The notes below the pieces were generated by a model. That model was not told the origin of the DNA. It saw only the letters and a program-made list of their open reading frames with translations, and ran no database searches. Source: Arthrobacter castelli DSM 16402 (lineage in GTDB: Bacteria > Actinomycetota > Actinomycetes > Actinomycetales > Micrococcaceae). Taken from it: a stretch of 64,000 bases of DNA. The position numbers were made by a program, and so were the translations under genes. Where the stretch lies: contig NZ_AUMN01000015.1 of assembly GCF_000430705.1 (NCBI RefSeq), forward strand, positions 1 through 64,000, given 5' to 3'. Shown here one piece after another: positions 16,470 through 28,250 of the stretch; within the stretch, counting starts at the first letter, position 1, and each line of letters begins with the position of its first letter.

Positions 16470-17815
16470 CAGGCACCATCCGTTGCGTCGGCTTCGTTAT
16501 CGTCCTGCGTCTCTGCCGTCTCCGGACGGTATTCGAAACGCACCCGGTCGATGCGTCGCTCGTCCATCCGATCAACCTCGAGGACGCCGCCGGGAAGTTC
16601 CACCATGTCGCCGACTTCCGGGATCCGGCCCAACTCGGCCAGGATGAACCCGCCCACAGTTTCGTATCCGGATTCGTCCGGCACGGACAGCTCCGGAATC
16701 TGGTCGCTGACTTCATCCGGGCGCATGATGCCCGGGAAATACCAGTCGCCCGCGGGGCTCTGCAGCACACCGGGTTTCACCTTGTCGTGCTCGTCAGATA
16801 CCTCGCCGACAATTTCCTCCACCAGGTCTTCCAGGGTGGCGACGCCGGCCGTGCCGCCGTACTCGTCGAGCACGACGGCGAGCTGCAGATTCGCCTCCCG
16901 CAGTTCCTGGATGAGGTCGTCCAGGTGCACTGTTTCAGGCACCCGGAGCACATCGGTCATCAGGGCCGCCGCTGCCAGCCCGCTGCGGCGGTCGGCCGGC
17001 ACGGCCACTGCCTTCTTCACGTGTACGACGCCGCGGATGTCATCGGGAGATTCGCCCAGCACGGGAAACCGGGAGTATCCGGTGCGCCGGGCGGCATCGA
17101 TAATGTCGGTCACCGGCTGGTCCGACTCCAGAGTCTCCAGCCGGGTGCGCGGCGTCATCACGTCGTTGGCGGTCCGGTCGGTGAACCTGAGCGTCTTGGC
17201 CACGAAGTTCGCGGTGCCTTCGTCAAGGGTGCCCATCTGCGCAGAGCGCCTGACCATCGAGGACAGTTCGGCCGGTGTCCGTGCTCCCGAAATCTCTTCC
17301 TGGGCCTCAATGCCGAAAATGTTCAAAACCTTGTTGGAGAAACCGTTCAACAGCACGACGCCCGGCTTGAACACGGCGGTGAACGCCAATTGGGGACGTG
17401 CCAGCGCCTTGCCCACCGCCAACGGCAAGGCAATGGACATGTTCTTCGGCACCAGTTCGCCCAGCAGCATCGAGAACAAGGTGGCCAGCGTCATCCCCAC
17501 CACTGCGCCAATAGGCGTCACCGCACTGCCGGGAAGGCCGAGCGCTGTCAGGGGTTCGCGGAGCAACGCACTGATGGCCGGTTCCAGCACGAAACCGGTC
17601 AGCAAGGTTGTCAGGGTAATACCCAACTGGCAGCTCGACAGCTGGGTGGAGAGCGATTTGAGGCACTTCAGCAGCGGCTCCGCGCGCCGGTCTCCATCGG
17701 AAACAGCACGGCGGACTGTGTTCTGGTCCAAGGCGACCAGGGAAAACTCAACGGCGACGAAAAAACCGGTTCCGAGTATGAGCAGCAAGCCTGCTGCGAC
17801 TTGGATCCATTCCAC
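16469..17815 (-). CDS. CNNM/CBS/CorC-domain membrane protein (hemolysin-like), 448 aa
   Basis: Full-length member of the same family: DUF21 membrane domain (about residues 1-190, with FFVAVEFSLVALD and GELVPKNMSIALP), two CBS motifs (VMTPRTRLETLES...; VPETVHLDDLIQEL), and a C-terminal CorC_HlyC transporter-associated domain (about residues 350-435, YETVGGFILAELGRIPEVGD). The start is GTG 17815. It is the first gene of a two-gene operon with the shorter paralogue. The likely role is magnesium or cobalt homeostasis; the old name hemolysin is historical. Confidence 0.86.
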   Translation of the reverse strand: MEWIQVAAGLLLILGTGFFVAVEFSLVALDQNTVRRAVSDGDRRAEPLLKCLKSLSTQLSSCQLGITLTTLLTGFVLEPAISALLREPLTALGLPGSAVTPIGAVVGMTLATLFSMLLGELVPKNMSIALPLAVGKALARPQLAFTAVFKPGVVLLNGFSNKVLNIFGIEAQEEISGARTPAELSSMVRRSAQMGTLDEGTANFVAKTLRFTDRTANDVMTPRTRLETLESDQPVTDIIDAARRTGYSRFPVLGESPDDIRGVVHVKKAVAVPADRRSGLAAAALMTDVLRVPETVHLDDLIQELREANLQLAVVLDEYGGTAGVATLEDLVEEIVGEVSDEHDKVKPGVLQSPAGDWYFPGIMRPDEVSDQIPELSVPDESGYETVGGFILAELGRIPEVGDMVELPGGVLEVDRMDERRIDRVRFEYRPETAETQDDNEADATDGA

Positions 17816-18117
17816 TAACGCCGCACCGCCTTACCTGCGGCCCGGTGGAAAGGCTCGGGAGCCTGCGCCGTGCATCCGGTATCAGCCGGACTGGAAGGCT
17901 CCAATCGTGATGGTCGGGAGCGGCGGGCACGAGCGCTGGGTCGGCCGGCGCTGCGGGACGACGGCGTGCTGCCCGCCGACCCGCACCGGCACCTGGATGA
18001 GCTTTCCATAGAGATTTAAGAATACAGGACGAGCGCGGCATCAAAAGCAGCCGTGCACAAGACCGGACAAGATCGGCAATGACCGGCAAAGACCGGAACT
18101 GCACCGCCCGTCGGGCA
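17816..18117. other. Intergenic region, 302 bases
   Basis: This region must hold the promoter of the CNNM operon and the terminator of guaB1. It contains short GACCGG-type repeats at about 18060-18095 and no convincing coding frame, tRNA or strong hairpin. Confidence 0.5.
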
Positions 18118-19695
<1,578 letters not shown>

Positions 19696-19852
19696 CTAAT
19701 TGGCTTGCATGCTGAAAACATCACTAGACTGGCATCAGGCCAAGACTGTTGTTTAACCGCTGGCACGGAAGCCACAGAAGCCACATCGGCAAGGTTGACA
19801 ACTGCTTGACATCAGGGCAGGGCAAGCAACCCACGGAAGAGGCGTATTAGAA

Positions 19853-22800
19853 GTGCCAGATCAACCCAACCACCGTATACCTGAAGAGTTCAGTGGGAAC
19901 GAGTGGCTCGTTGACGAACTGTATGAGGAATACAAGAAGGACAAGAATTCCGTCGATAAGAAATGGTGGGAAATCTTCGAGTCCTTCGAGGCCAGCGATT
20001 CGTCCAATGGCCGGCACGCCAGCGCAACATCCGATGGCGGCAAGCGGGATTCAGGGCAGCAGCGCGCCGAATCCGGTGGCGGTTCCTCGCCTTCCACCAG
20101 GGAGATGCCCGCCGTTAATGCCGACGCCAAGCCCGCCGGGGACAAGTCCGCCGCCGGGAACAAGCCGGAGACCGGGGGCAAAGACACGTCCGCCACCGCC
20201 TCCGGCGCAAGGCCCGCGTCCCAAGAAGCATCCCGGGACACCTCCGGGGACAAGAAGCGTGCCGCCAAAGACGGCAGCACGGGTGATGCGCCGATCCCGG
20301 CCCAACTGCCCCGCTCGGCACCGGACCAGGGGGAAGCCGAAGAGGACAAGAAGACAACTCTGCGCGGGCCCGCCAAAGCTATCGCCACCAATATGGACGC
20401 CAGCCTCAGCGTCCCGACGGCGACCAGCGTCCGTGCGGTGCCGGCAAAATTGCTGATCGACAACAGGGTTGTGATCAACAGCAACCTGGCCCGTGCCCGG
20501 GGCGGCAAGGTTTCCTACACGCACCTGATCGGCTACGCGATCATCCGTGCGCTGGCCCAGTTCCCGTCGCAGAACGTCCATTATGAGGAGATCGACGGCA
20601 AGCCGACGGCGGTTCAGCCTGCACATGTGAACTTCGGACTGGCCATCGACATGCCCAAGCCGGACGGCACCCGGTCGCTGGTGGTGCCGAACATCAAGAA
20701 GGCCGAGGCAATGAACTTCTCGGAATTCTGGAATGCGTACGAAGCCCTGGTCAAAAAGGCACGCGACAACAAGCTCACCGCCGACGATTACGCCGGCACC
20801 ACTATCTCGCTGACCAATCCGGGCGGTATCGGAACAGTTCATTCCGTCCCCCGCCTCAGCAAGGGCCAGGCGTGCATCATTGGCGTCGGAGCCCTCGAAT
20901 ACCCGGCTGAATTCCAGGGTTCGAGCGAAAAGAAGCTGGCAGACCAGGCCATCAGCAAGACCATCACGCTGACCTCCACCTACGACCACCGGGTCATCCA
21001 AGGGGCCGGCTCCGGCGAGTTCCTCCGGATCGTCCACCAGCTGCTGCTGGGGGAACAAGGCTTCTATGACGAGATCTTCGAGGCACTGAGGATCCCGTAT
21101 GAGCCGGTGCGCTGGAGCGCCGACATCCAGGTCGAGCCGATGGACGAAATCAACAAGGTCGCACGGATCCAGCAGCTGATTCACGCCTACCGGGTCCGCG
21201 GCCATCTGATGGCCGACACCAATCCGCTGGAATATGTTCAGCGCCGGCACGCTGACCTGGATATCCGCACCCATGGGCTGACGCTGTGGGATCTCGACCG
21301 GGAATGGCCCACCGGCGGATTCGGCGGCAAGCCGTCGTTGAAGTTCCGCAATATCCTCGGCGTGCTGCGCGACGCGTACTGCCGCACCACCGGCATCGAG
21401 TACATGCACATCCAGGATCCGGAGGAACGTCAGTGGTTCCAGGACGAGCTGGAACATCCCTACTCGAAGCCCAGCCGTGAAGAACAGCTGCGCGTCCTCA
21501 GCAAGCTCAACGCTGCCGAAGCCTTCGAAACCTTCCTGCAGACCAAGTTCGTCGGCCAGAAGCGCTTCAGCCTCGAAGGCGGGGAATCGCTGATTCCGAT
21601 GCTCGACTGGATTATCTCCAATGCCGCCGATGAAGGCATGGACGAGGTCGCCATCGGCATGGCCCACCGCGGACGCTTGAACGTGTTGACCAACATTGCC
21701 GGCAAGACCTATTCCCAGATCTTCCGCGAGTTCGAAGGGACGCAGGATCCGCGCAGCGTGCAGGGGTCCGGCGACGTGAAGTACCACTTGGGCACCGAAG
21801 GCACATTCACCTCGGACAACGGCAATGAGACGAAGGTCTACCTGGCCGCCAACCCGTCCCACCTCGAGGCGGTCGACCCGGTGATGGAAGGTATTGTCCG
21901 CGCCAAGCAGGACCGGCTCAACCAGGGCAGCGACAACTTCCCGGTGCTGCCGATCATGGTTCACGGCGATGCCGCGTTCGCAGGACAGGGGGTGGTTGCC
22001 GAAACCCTCAACCTCTCCCAGCTGCGCGGATACCGTACCGGCGGCACCGTGCACGTCATCGTGAACAACCAGGTCGGCTTCACCACCGCCCCGACGGCTT
22101 CCCGGTCAACTGTCTACTCCACCGACGTGGCCAAGATGGTCCAAGCACCGATCTTCCACGTCAACGGCGATGATCCCGAGGCCGTGGTCCGGGTGGCCCA
22201 GCTGGCCTTCGAGTTCCGGCAGAAATTCCGCAAGGACGTCGTCATCGACCTGATCTGCTACCGTCGCCGCGGGCACAATGAGGGCGACGACCCGTCGATG
22301 ACCCAGCCGATGATGTACAACCTGATCGAGGCCAAGCGCTCGGTGCGCAAGCTGTACACCGAGGCGCTGATCGGCCGCGGGGACATCAGCCAGGAAGAAG
22401 CCGAGCAGGCGTTGAAGGACTACCAGGAACGGCTGGAGCGCGTCTTCGCCGAAACGCACGCCGCCCAGACTTCCCCGGTGCCCGTGGTCACCAGCGACGA
22501 CGACGCGATCGCCGGCATCGAACGTCCCATCGCGCAGCAGGCGGACAACAAGGTGGCATTTCCGTCCAGCACGGCCGTGTCGGCCGACGTCGTCAAGGCC
22601 ATCGGCGCGGCACACACCAATGTCCCCGAGGGCTTCACGGTCCACCCCAAGCTCAAGGCACTGCTGGAGAAGCGCGAGCAGATGTCCCGCGAGGGCGCCA
22701 TCGACTGGGGCTTCGGCGAAATGCTGGCATTCGGCTCGCTGCTGACCGAAGGCATTCCCGTCCGGCTCGCCGGCCAGGATTCCCGCCGCGGCACCTTCGT

Positions 22801-23722
22801 GCAGCGCCACGCGGTGTTCCATGACCGGTCCACCGGCAAGGAATGGATGCCGTTGAGCCACCTGGACGAGGAACAGGCCAAGTTCTGGATCTACGACTCG
22901 CTGCTGTCCGAATACGCCGCCATGGGCTTCGAGTATGGCTACTCGGTCGAGCGGCCGGATGCCATGGTGATGTGGGAAGCGCAGTTCGGCGACTTCGTCA
23001 ACGGCGCACAGCTGGTCATTGATGAGTTCATCTCCTCGGCCGAACAGAAGTGGGGACAGCGTTCCTCGCTGGTGCTGCTGCTCCCCCATGGTTACGAAGG
23101 ACAGGGCCCGGACCACTCGTCGGCACGCATTGAACGCTTCCTGCAGATGTGCGCCGAAGACAACATGGTGGTGGCCAATCCGACCACACCGGCGTCGTAC
23201 TTCCACCTGTTGCGCCGCCAGGCCTACAGCCACCCGCGCCGGCCGATGATTGTCTTCACGCCGAAGCAGCTGCTGCGGCTCAAGGCCGCAGCCTCCTCGG
23301 TGGAGGACTTCACGCAGGGCACCTTCGAGCCTGTCATTGACGACGTCGAGGCGCGCGATCCGCAGCAAGTGGACCGGGTGCTGTTCGTCTCCGGCCGACT
23401 CTATTACGACCTGCTGGCCCAACGGCAGAAGTCGGACGACGAGAAGACGGCCATCGTCCGGGTCGAGCGGCTGTACCCGCTGCCTGTGGAAGAGCTCAAG
23501 GACGCGGTGACGAAGTATCCCAACGCCGAGCTGGTCTGGGCCCAGGACGAACCGGCCAACCAGGGACCATGGCCGTTCATCGGCCTGAATCTGCCGCCGG
23601 CGCTGGACCGCGACCTGCGCCTCGTCTCCCGGCCGGCCTCGGCCGCCACGGCCAGCGGTTCGGCAAAGCGGCACGCAGCGGAGCAGGAAATTCTGGTCAA
23701 ACAGGCTTTCGATCGGGAGTAG
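19853..23722 (+). CDS. kgd: Multifunctional 2-oxoglutarate decarboxylase/dehydrogenase (Kgd), 1289 aa
   Basis: The actinobacterial fusion of E2-like and E1 parts of 2-oxoglutarate dehydrogenase. Order: a short N-terminal helix ([26 protein letters not shown]), a long Ala/Gly/Asp-rich linker (about residues 40-185), a succinyltransferase-type domain with [15 protein letters not shown] (active His near residue 379), then the thiamine-diphosphate E1 domain with GDAAFAGQG near 704 and NNQVGFTT, and a C-terminal transketolase-like domain. It feeds the TCA cycle with succinyl-CoA or succinic semialdehyde. In relatives an FHA protein (GarA/OdhI) inhibits it; no such gene is in this window. GTG start. 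Confidence 0.95.
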   Translation: MPDQPNHRIPEEFSGNEWLVDELYEEYKKDKNSVDKKWWEIFESFEASDSSNGRHASATSDGGKRDSGQQRAESGGGSSPSTREMPAVNADAKPAGDKSAAGNKPETGGKDTSATASGARPASQEASRDTSGDKKRAAKDGSTGDAPIPAQLPRSAPDQGEAEEDKKTTLRGPAKAIATNMDASLSVPTATSVRAVPAKLLIDNRVVINSNLARARGGKVSYTHLIGYAIIRALAQFPSQNVHYEEIDGKPTAVQPAHVNFGLAIDMPKPDGTRSLVVPNIKKAEAMNFSEFWNAYEALVKKARDNKLTADDYAGTTISLTNPGGIGTVHSVPRLSKGQACIIGVGALEYPAEFQGSSEKKLADQAISKTITLTSTYDHRVIQGAGSGEFLRIVHQLLLGEQGFYDEIFEALRIPYEPVRWSADIQVEPMDEINKVARIQQLIHAYRVRGHLMADTNPLEYVQRRHADLDIRTHGLTLWDLDREWPTGGFGGKPSLKFRNILGVLRDAYCRTTGIEYMHIQDPEERQWFQDELEHPYSKPSREEQLRVLSKLNAAEAFETFLQTKFVGQKRFSLEGGESLIPMLDWIISNAADEGMDEVAIGMAHRGRLNVLTNIAGKTYSQIFREFEGTQDPRSVQGSGDVKYHLGTEGTFTSDNGNETKVYLAANPSHLEAVDPVMEGIVRAKQDRLNQGSDNFPVLPIMVHGDAAFAGQGVVAETLNLSQLRGYRTGGTVHVIVNNQVGFTTAPTASRSTVYSTDVAKMVQAPIFHVNGDDPEAVVRVAQLAFEFRQKFRKDVVIDLICYRRRGHNEGDDPSMTQPMMYNLIEAKRSVRKLYTEALIGRGDISQEEAEQALKDYQERLERVFAETHAAQTSPVPVVTSDDDAIAGIERPIAQQADNKVAFPSSTAVSADVVKAIGAAHTNVPEGFTVHPKLKALLEKREQMSREGAIDWGFGEMLAFGSLLTEGIPVRLAGQDSRRGTFVQRHAVFHDRSTGKEWMPLSHLDEEQAKFWIYDSLLSEYAAMGFEYGYSVERPDAMVMWEAQFGDFVNGAQLVIDEFISSAEQKWGQRSSLVLLLPHGYEGQGPDHSSARIERFLQMCAEDNMVVANPTTPASYFHLLRRQAYSHPRRPMIVFTPKQLLRLKAAASSVEDFTQGTFEPVIDDVEARDPQQVDRVLFVSGRLYYDLLAQRQKSDDEKTAIVRVERLYPLPVEELKDAVTKYPNAELVWAQDEPANQGPWPFIGLNLPPALDRDLRLVSRPASAATASGSAKRHAAEQEILVKQAFDRE

Positions 23723-23800
23723 GATGTACCGGTTGGCTGATCCGCCTGAGCCGGGCAGCCAATCCGTGCCGCCGTCCGCCCCAACTGAAGAAGGTGCCTT

Positions 23801-24400
23801 TTGGAGCAACGTAGAATCCGCATCGCCGCCGTTGGCGACGAACTGCTGGCCGGAGTCGGCGACCCGCGCGCTATGGGTTGGTTCGGCCGGGTCATTTCCC
23901 AGACGTCGAATCAGGCCGCATTCCTGGAGTCCTTCCCCATGGCGGCACCGGATGAAGGAACCGAGGCGCTGGCGTCCCGGTGGCAGCAGGAAGCCGACCG
24001 CCGGTTCGGCGAGTCCCGCGAAAACCGCTTGGTCATCGGGCTGTCGGACCGTGACCTGGATCTGGAAATCTCCCCTGCCCGCAGCAGGCTCAACCTGGCG
24101 AACATCCTCGACGGGGCCGCCCAACTCGGCGTCAAGGCCTTCGTAGTGGGGCCACCCCCGGGACTGGACGCGGCGCGGAACAAGAGAGTCGGAGAACTCT
24201 CCGCCGCCTATGGCGACGTGACAAGCCGGCGGAAGCATACCTACGTGGACACCTTCACCCCGCTGCTCAACCACGAGCAGTGGCGGACCGACCTGGCCTC
24301 AAACGAGGGCATGCCCGGACAGGCCGGACATGGCCTGATCGCCTGGCTGGTGCTGCACCGCGGCTGGTTCAACTGGCTGGATCTGCCCGAGCCTGCCTGA
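23801..24400 (+). CDS. GDSL/SGNH-like protein lacking the nucleophile serine, 199 aa
   Basis: Begins at TTG 23801 with an AGAAGGTG ribosome binding site, giving RRIRIAAVGDELLAGVGDPRAMGW. This has the layout of block I of SGNH hydrolases, but the position of the catalytic serine in GDS is glutamate (GDE). A later AGHGLIAWLVLHRGW matches the block V histidine region, though the usual Asp two or three residues before it is not present. The usual GxND block is not clear either. It may be a catalytically inactive SGNH fold or use a changed chemistry. Its last 32 bases overlap the 3' end of the UvrA-like gene on the other strand. It follows kgd by 78 bases. Confidence 0.7.
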   Translation: MEQRRIRIAAVGDELLAGVGDPRAMGWFGRVISQTSNQAAFLESFPMAAPDEGTEALASRWQQEADRRFGESRENRLVIGLSDRDLDLEISPARSRLNLANILDGAAQLGVKAFVVGPPPGLDAARNKRVGELSAAYGDVTSRRKHTYVDTFTPLLNHEQWRTDLASNEGMPGQAGHGLIAWLVLHRGWFNWLDLPEPA

Positions 24401-26624
24401 GGGCGCGGGATGTGGGCGTCGCGTGCCGGAGATAATGGGCGGCGTGCCCTTCAAAGAGGATCATACCGCCGTGCCGCCCCGGCCCGGGTCCAAGGTCGAT
24501 CAGCCAGTCGGCCTGGCGAATGACATCAATGTTGTGCTCGATCACCACCACCGTATGGCCCTGTTCGACCAGGGTGTCGAGCACCTGCAGCAGGGTTCCA
24601 ATATCGTTCATATGCAGGCCGGTCGTCGGCTCGTCGAGTACGTATATGGCGGGCCGCTGTTCCTGACGTAGCTCTCTTGCGATTTTGACCCGCTGGCATT
24701 CGCCGCCTGACAAGGTGCTCAAGGACTGTCCGAGGCTCAGGTACCCTAGACCGACCGCGGAGAGCTGGCCCAGTGCACGGGCGATACGTTGGTCGGGCAG
24801 CCGGGCGATGGCCTGATCGATGGGAAGACCGCCGACGTCGGCTATCGACAGTCCGTTGACGGTGTGCGCCAGCACCTCCGGAGCGAATCGGCGGCCGTGG
24901 CAGGTTTCGCAGACCACTTCCTGCCCGTCCATGAAGGCAAGATCTGTATAGATCACACCGAGCCCTTTGCAGCCGGGGCATGCCCCTTCCGAATTGGGGC
25001 TGAACCAGCTGGCCGGAACCCCGTTGTTCCTGGCGAACAGCTGGCGGATCGCCGGTGCGATTCCGGTGTACGTGACAGGGGTGGAGCGCCGGTTCGCGCT
25101 GACCGGCTTCTGGTCAATCACGGTCGCCTGATGCCGGGTCACCATCTCGGCGGCAAGGCTCGATTTGCCGGAACCGGCGACCCCGGTCAGCACCGTCATC
25201 ACACCGGCGGGAATCCGCACCGAGACATCCTGCAGGTTGTTACGCGTCGCGCCGGCTACGGTGAGGGTGCCAACGGCCGGACGCGGCGTGGACTTGAACG
25301 CCCGGTTCCGCCCAAGCGCCCGCCCCGTGGGAGTTTCGGCGCGGCGAAGCTGGGACCACGTGCCTTGAAAGACGACCTTTCCGCCGCTGCCTCCACCGCC
25401 GGGACCAACCTCGATAATGTGGTCGGCGTGAGCCATCACAGCGGGGTCATGTTCGACGACGAGCACGTTGTTTCCGGTGTCACGAAGCCGCTCCAGGAGC
25501 GTGATCATGGAGTCCACATCGGCCGAATGCAGCCCCACGGTCGGCTCATCCACCACATACGTCATTGCGGTGAGGCTGGAGCCCAGGTGCTTGACCGTCT
25601 TGATGCGTTGCGATTCCCCGCCCGAGAGGGTCGTGGTGGCCCGGGAGAGAGCCAGGTAACCGAGTCCGATCGTCACCATTGCCTCGAGTCGCGCCGTTAG
25701 CGCCGAGGCCACGGGAGCGACCCGGGCCGAATCGACTGTACGAATCAGGTTCAGCAGTTCAGTCGTTTCCAGCCGCGACATCGCGCCGATCGTGTAATCG
25801 CACACTGTCGCAGACCGGGCGGCTTCGTTGAGCCGGTCGCCGTTGCAGTCCGGGCAGGCCTGCGACCGGGTGAACCGGCGGATGGTGTCCTGCTTGCGCT
25901 CTGAGAGGTTGTCCGAGGTACGCAGGTGGATCCGCTCAAACCGCTCGACGATTCCCTCATAATCCTTGGGCAGTCTGCGGCCCAGCCTGGCCGCTGCTTC
26001 GCCGCCATACAACAACGCATTACGTTCGGCCGGGCTCCACTGCCGCAGCGGGGTTTCAGGGTCGAAGGACCCGATGTCGGCGTACTGGGCGTACCAGTAG
26101 CCGCCGTTCCCGAATCCCGGTAGCCGGATACCGCCGCCGGCCAGGGACTTGTCCAAGTCCAAAAACTGCTCGACGGCGCTGACCACCACTTCCCCCAGGC
26201 CGGAGCAGGTCCGGCACATACCGGCCGGATCGTTGAAGGAGAAGTGGTTGGATTCGCCCACGTACGGTTCGCTGAGCCGGGAGAACAAGAGTCTCAGGTA
26301 CGTCCACGTGTCGGTGATCGTACCGACCGTCGAACGGGCGTTGCCTGAGATCCGCCGCTGATCGATGACTATCACCGGGGTGAGACCGGCGACGTGTTCC
26401 ACATCGGGACGAGTCCATGTGGGCAGCCTGTTCCGGGCGAACGGAGGAAACGTCTCGTTGAGTTGGTAGCCGGCTTCGGCGGCGATCGTGTCGAACACCA
26501 GGGAGGACTTCCCCGAACCCGATACTCCGGCAAAGACGACGAGTTGATGGTGCGGCACATCGAGATCCACGTCGGCCAAATTGTTCGTTCGGGCACCGCG
26601 AAGGGTGATGTTTTGCTGCATCAT
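24369..26624 (-). CDS. UvrA-like ABC protein (short, DrrC type), 751 aa
   Basis: Two ABC ATPase halves of the UvrA class: Walker A GVSGSGKSS and GVAGSGKSS, signatures TLSGGESQR and TLSGGECQR, Walker B near YVVDEP and YVLDEP, plus CxxC zinc pairs (CRTCSGLG, CPDCNGDR, CPGCKGLG, CETCHGRR). At about 750 residues it is shorter than housekeeping UvrA (about 950) and matches UvrA paralogues such as DrrC that protect against DNA-binding drugs. ATG 26624 or 26621 is the likely start because the IT-LRGARTNNL opening follows directly. It diverges from the DUF4097-padR operon across paired operators, so PadR may control it too. Confidence 0.85.
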   Translation of the reverse strand: MMQQNITLRGARTNNLADVDLDVPHHQLVVFAGVSGSGKSSLVFDTIAAEAGYQLNETFPPFARNRLPTWTRPDVEHVAGLTPVIVIDQRRISGNARSTVGTITDTWTYLRLLFSRLSEPYVGESNHFSFNDPAGMCRTCSGLGEVVVSAVEQFLDLDKSLAGGGIRLPGFGNGGYWYAQYADIGSFDPETPLRQWSPAERNALLYGGEAAARLGRRLPKDYEGIVERFERIHLRTSDNLSERKQDTIRRFTRSQACPDCNGDRLNEAARSATVCDYTIGAMSRLETTELLNLIRTVDSARVAPVASALTARLEAMVTIGLGYLALSRATTTLSGGESQRIKTVKHLGSSLTAMTYVVDEPTVGLHSADVDSMITLLERLRDTGNNVLVVEHDPAVMAHADHIIEVGPGGGGSGGKVVFQGTWSQLRRAETPTGRALGRNRAFKSTPRPAVGTLTVAGATRNNLQDVSVRIPAGVMTVLTGVAGSGKSSLAAEMVTRHQATVIDQKPVSANRRSTPVTYTGIAPAIRQLFARNNGVPASWFSPNSEGACPGCKGLGVIYTDLAFMDGQEVVCETCHGRRFAPEVLAHTVNGLSIADVGGLPIDQAIARLPDQRIARALGQLSAVGLGYLSLGQSLSTLSGGECQRVKIARELRQEQRPAIYVLDEPTTGLHMNDIGTLLQVLDTLVEQGHTVVVIEHNIDVIRQADWLIDLGPGPGRHGGMILFEGHAAHYLRHATPTSRALRQARADPAS

Positions 26625-26730
26625 CTTCTTCACGCTATAAGCTATTGCGGTCGGATGATGGCCGCAATGACCCTGCGCAAAGCCGGAAACGAAGAAATGT
26701 CCCCCCTGCATCTATTGCCTTTCGGCAACT

Positions 26731-26767
26731 CGCGATATATCGTAATTTCATACAACGCGATATAACG
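26731..26767. promoter_or_regulatory. Paired palindromic operators between the uvrA-like gene and the DUF4097-padR operon
   Basis: CGCGATATATCG (26731-26742) and CGCGATATAACG (26756-26767) differ at one base and lie 25 bases apart, centre to centre. The central CGATATATCG of the first is a perfect palindrome. They lie immediately upstream of the GGAGGG ribosome binding site of the DUF4097 gene. Two copies with this spacing are typical of a dimeric repressor; the PadR protein encoded in the operon is the obvious candidate. Confidence 0.65.
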
Positions 26768-26781
26768 CATTTGGAGGGATC

Positions 26782-27630
26782 ATGAAAACGTCAGAGTGGA
26801 CGATCAGTGAACCGGAGACGTTCGACGTCGACGAGGTGACCGAGCTGAAGGCAGGCATCGTCGACGGGCGCATCGATATCCTGGTCCACGACTCGCCTCA
26901 GACCCGGGTCGAAGTATCAGAAGTGAGCGGCGAGCCGATCGAGGTCAGTTTCGAGGGCGGCACGCTGAAGCTCAAGCACCGCCCTCCGCTATCCAAGGGA
27001 CTCGGCCGGCTCGGCATAAAAGGAATCCGGACCGGTTCGGCGGATGAGTACGCCGTCGTCAGTATTGCCGTGCCGGAGGGAACAGCTGTCTCGATGGATA
27101 CGGTGAACGGCGACGGACTGGTCTGCGGCACCTCCCGCACCTCACTGGACACCGTCACCGGCTCAATCATGGCGGACGACACGTCGGGACACCTCACCGT
27201 CAATACGGTCAGCGGCGAGGCAATCGTGAGGCATCATACCGGGACCTTGGCCTCGAAGAGCGTCTCCGGTGAGGTCACCGCTTCCGGGTTCCTGGACAAT
27301 ATCCGCATCAACACCGTCAGCGGAGACATCAGTCTGGACGTGCTCGGCACCGCCCGCGACCTGGGCGCGAAGAGCGTATCGGGCGACCTCACTGTCCGGC
27401 TTCCCGAAGAGCTCGGAATCGATCTGTCCGCCGCCACCGCCTCCGGCACGGCGATGGTCGATGACCTTAAATTCTCCAGCCTGGGCAAGATCACCCATAC
27501 CGAACCCGGCACCGGTCCGCACACCTTTACCGTGCGCACCAACTCAGTTTCCGGCAACATCGCTCTCTTCCACGCTCCCGGCGCCGGCCACCGACAGCCG
27601 GGGGAAGGGCACCGCGGAGGCGCACGCTAA
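26782..27630 (+). CDS. DUF4097 (adhesin-like beta-helix) protein, 282 aa
   Basis: A repetitive beta-strand protein with regularly spaced units such as TVSGEA, SVSGEV, TVSGDI, SVSGDL and SVSGNI through residues about 100-265, forming the DUF4097/DUF4098 right-handed beta-helix. No signal peptide or membrane segment is visible, so it appears cytosolic. Members are often encoded beside PadR regulators in actinobacteria and have been proposed to act with them, but the function is unknown. ATG 26782 is preceded by GGAGGG. The stop overlaps the start of padR by one base. Confidence 0.85.
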   Translation: MKTSEWTISEPETFDVDEVTELKAGIVDGRIDILVHDSPQTRVEVSEVSGEPIEVSFEGGTLKLKHRPPLSKGLGRLGIKGIRTGSADEYAVVSIAVPEGTAVSMDTVNGDGLVCGTSRTSLDTVTGSIMADDTSGHLTVNTVSGEAIVRHHTGTLASKSVSGEVTASGFLDNIRINTVSGDISLDVLGTARDLGAKSVSGDLTVRLPEELGIDLSAATASGTAMVDDLKFSSLGKITHTEPGTGPHTFTVRTNSVSGNIALFHAPGAGHRQPGEGHRGGAR

Positions 27631-28250
27631 TGGCTGCGGTATTTGCCCATGGTGCCCTGCGCCTCTACCTGCTGGCGCTGCTCAAGGACGGCCCGCGGCA
27701 CGGTTATGAGATCATCAAGGCACTCAGCGACCGCTTCGGCGGCACCTACTCCCCCAGCGCGGGTACGGTGTATCCGCGGTTGGCCAAGCTGGAGGCCGAG
27801 GGCCTGGTCGCCACCGGCACTGAGGGCAGGCGCACGGTGTACCGGCTGACCGAAGCGGGCCTGGCGGAGCTGACCGGACGTCAGGCGGAATTGGCCGGCA
27901 TCGAGCAGGACATTTCCGCCTCGGTGAAGCGTCTCGCCGACGATCTGCGCGCCGACATCCGCCGCAATATGCAAGGGGTGCGCGCCGACCTCGCCGCTTC
28001 CGCCGAAAACGTCCGGCACACGGCAGGGCCGCGCCACGGCGACGTACTCGGAGACCGTGCGCTGAAGGAGCTGGAACACCAGATCAACCAGTTCCGCACT
28101 GAACTGAGGGCCGACCTGCGCCGCCATGCGGCCGGGCAGGACGGAAACGGCGGCATCAGCGAAATCACCGCCGAGACCATCCGGACCGTTCTCGATCAGG
28201 CCAAGGCCTCCATCCGGGCCACGCTGGGCGAGAGCAACCTAAAGCGCTGA
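27630..28250 (+). CDS. PadR-family transcriptional regulator, 206 aa
   Basis: Winged helix-turn-helix at residues about 8-80 (LLALLKDGPRHGYEIIKALSDRF..., SPSAGTVYPRLAKLEAEGLV, then the wing and LTEAG). It is followed by a long, charged, mainly helical C-terminal region (about residues 90-206) rich in DLRADIRR-like repeats, longer than the usual PadR dimerisation helix. It is co-translated with the DUF4097 gene. It probably binds the CGCGATATA palindromes upstream of its own operon. Ligand unknown. Confidence 0.88.
   Translation: MAAVFAHGALRLYLLALLKDGPRHGYEIIKALSDRFGGTYSPSAGTVYPRLAKLEAEGLVATGTEGRRTVYRLTEAGLAELTGRQAELAGIEQDISASVKRLADDLRADIRRNMQGVRADLAASAENVRHTAGPRHGDVLGDRALKELEHQINQFRTELRADLRRHAAGQDGNGGISEITAETIRTVLDQAKASIRATLGESNLKR

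Noticed and set aside
16122-18011. 629-codon plus-strand frame opposite the CNNM genes
   Set aside because: Ser/Arg-rich shadow translation; the minus strand has two recognisable proteins.
20051-22054. 667-codon open frame antisense to kgd (and a 722-codon one at 22106-24274)
   Set aside because: Long antisense frames are common opposite high-GC genes. The kgd strand has clear domain motifs throughout, while the antisense translations show none.
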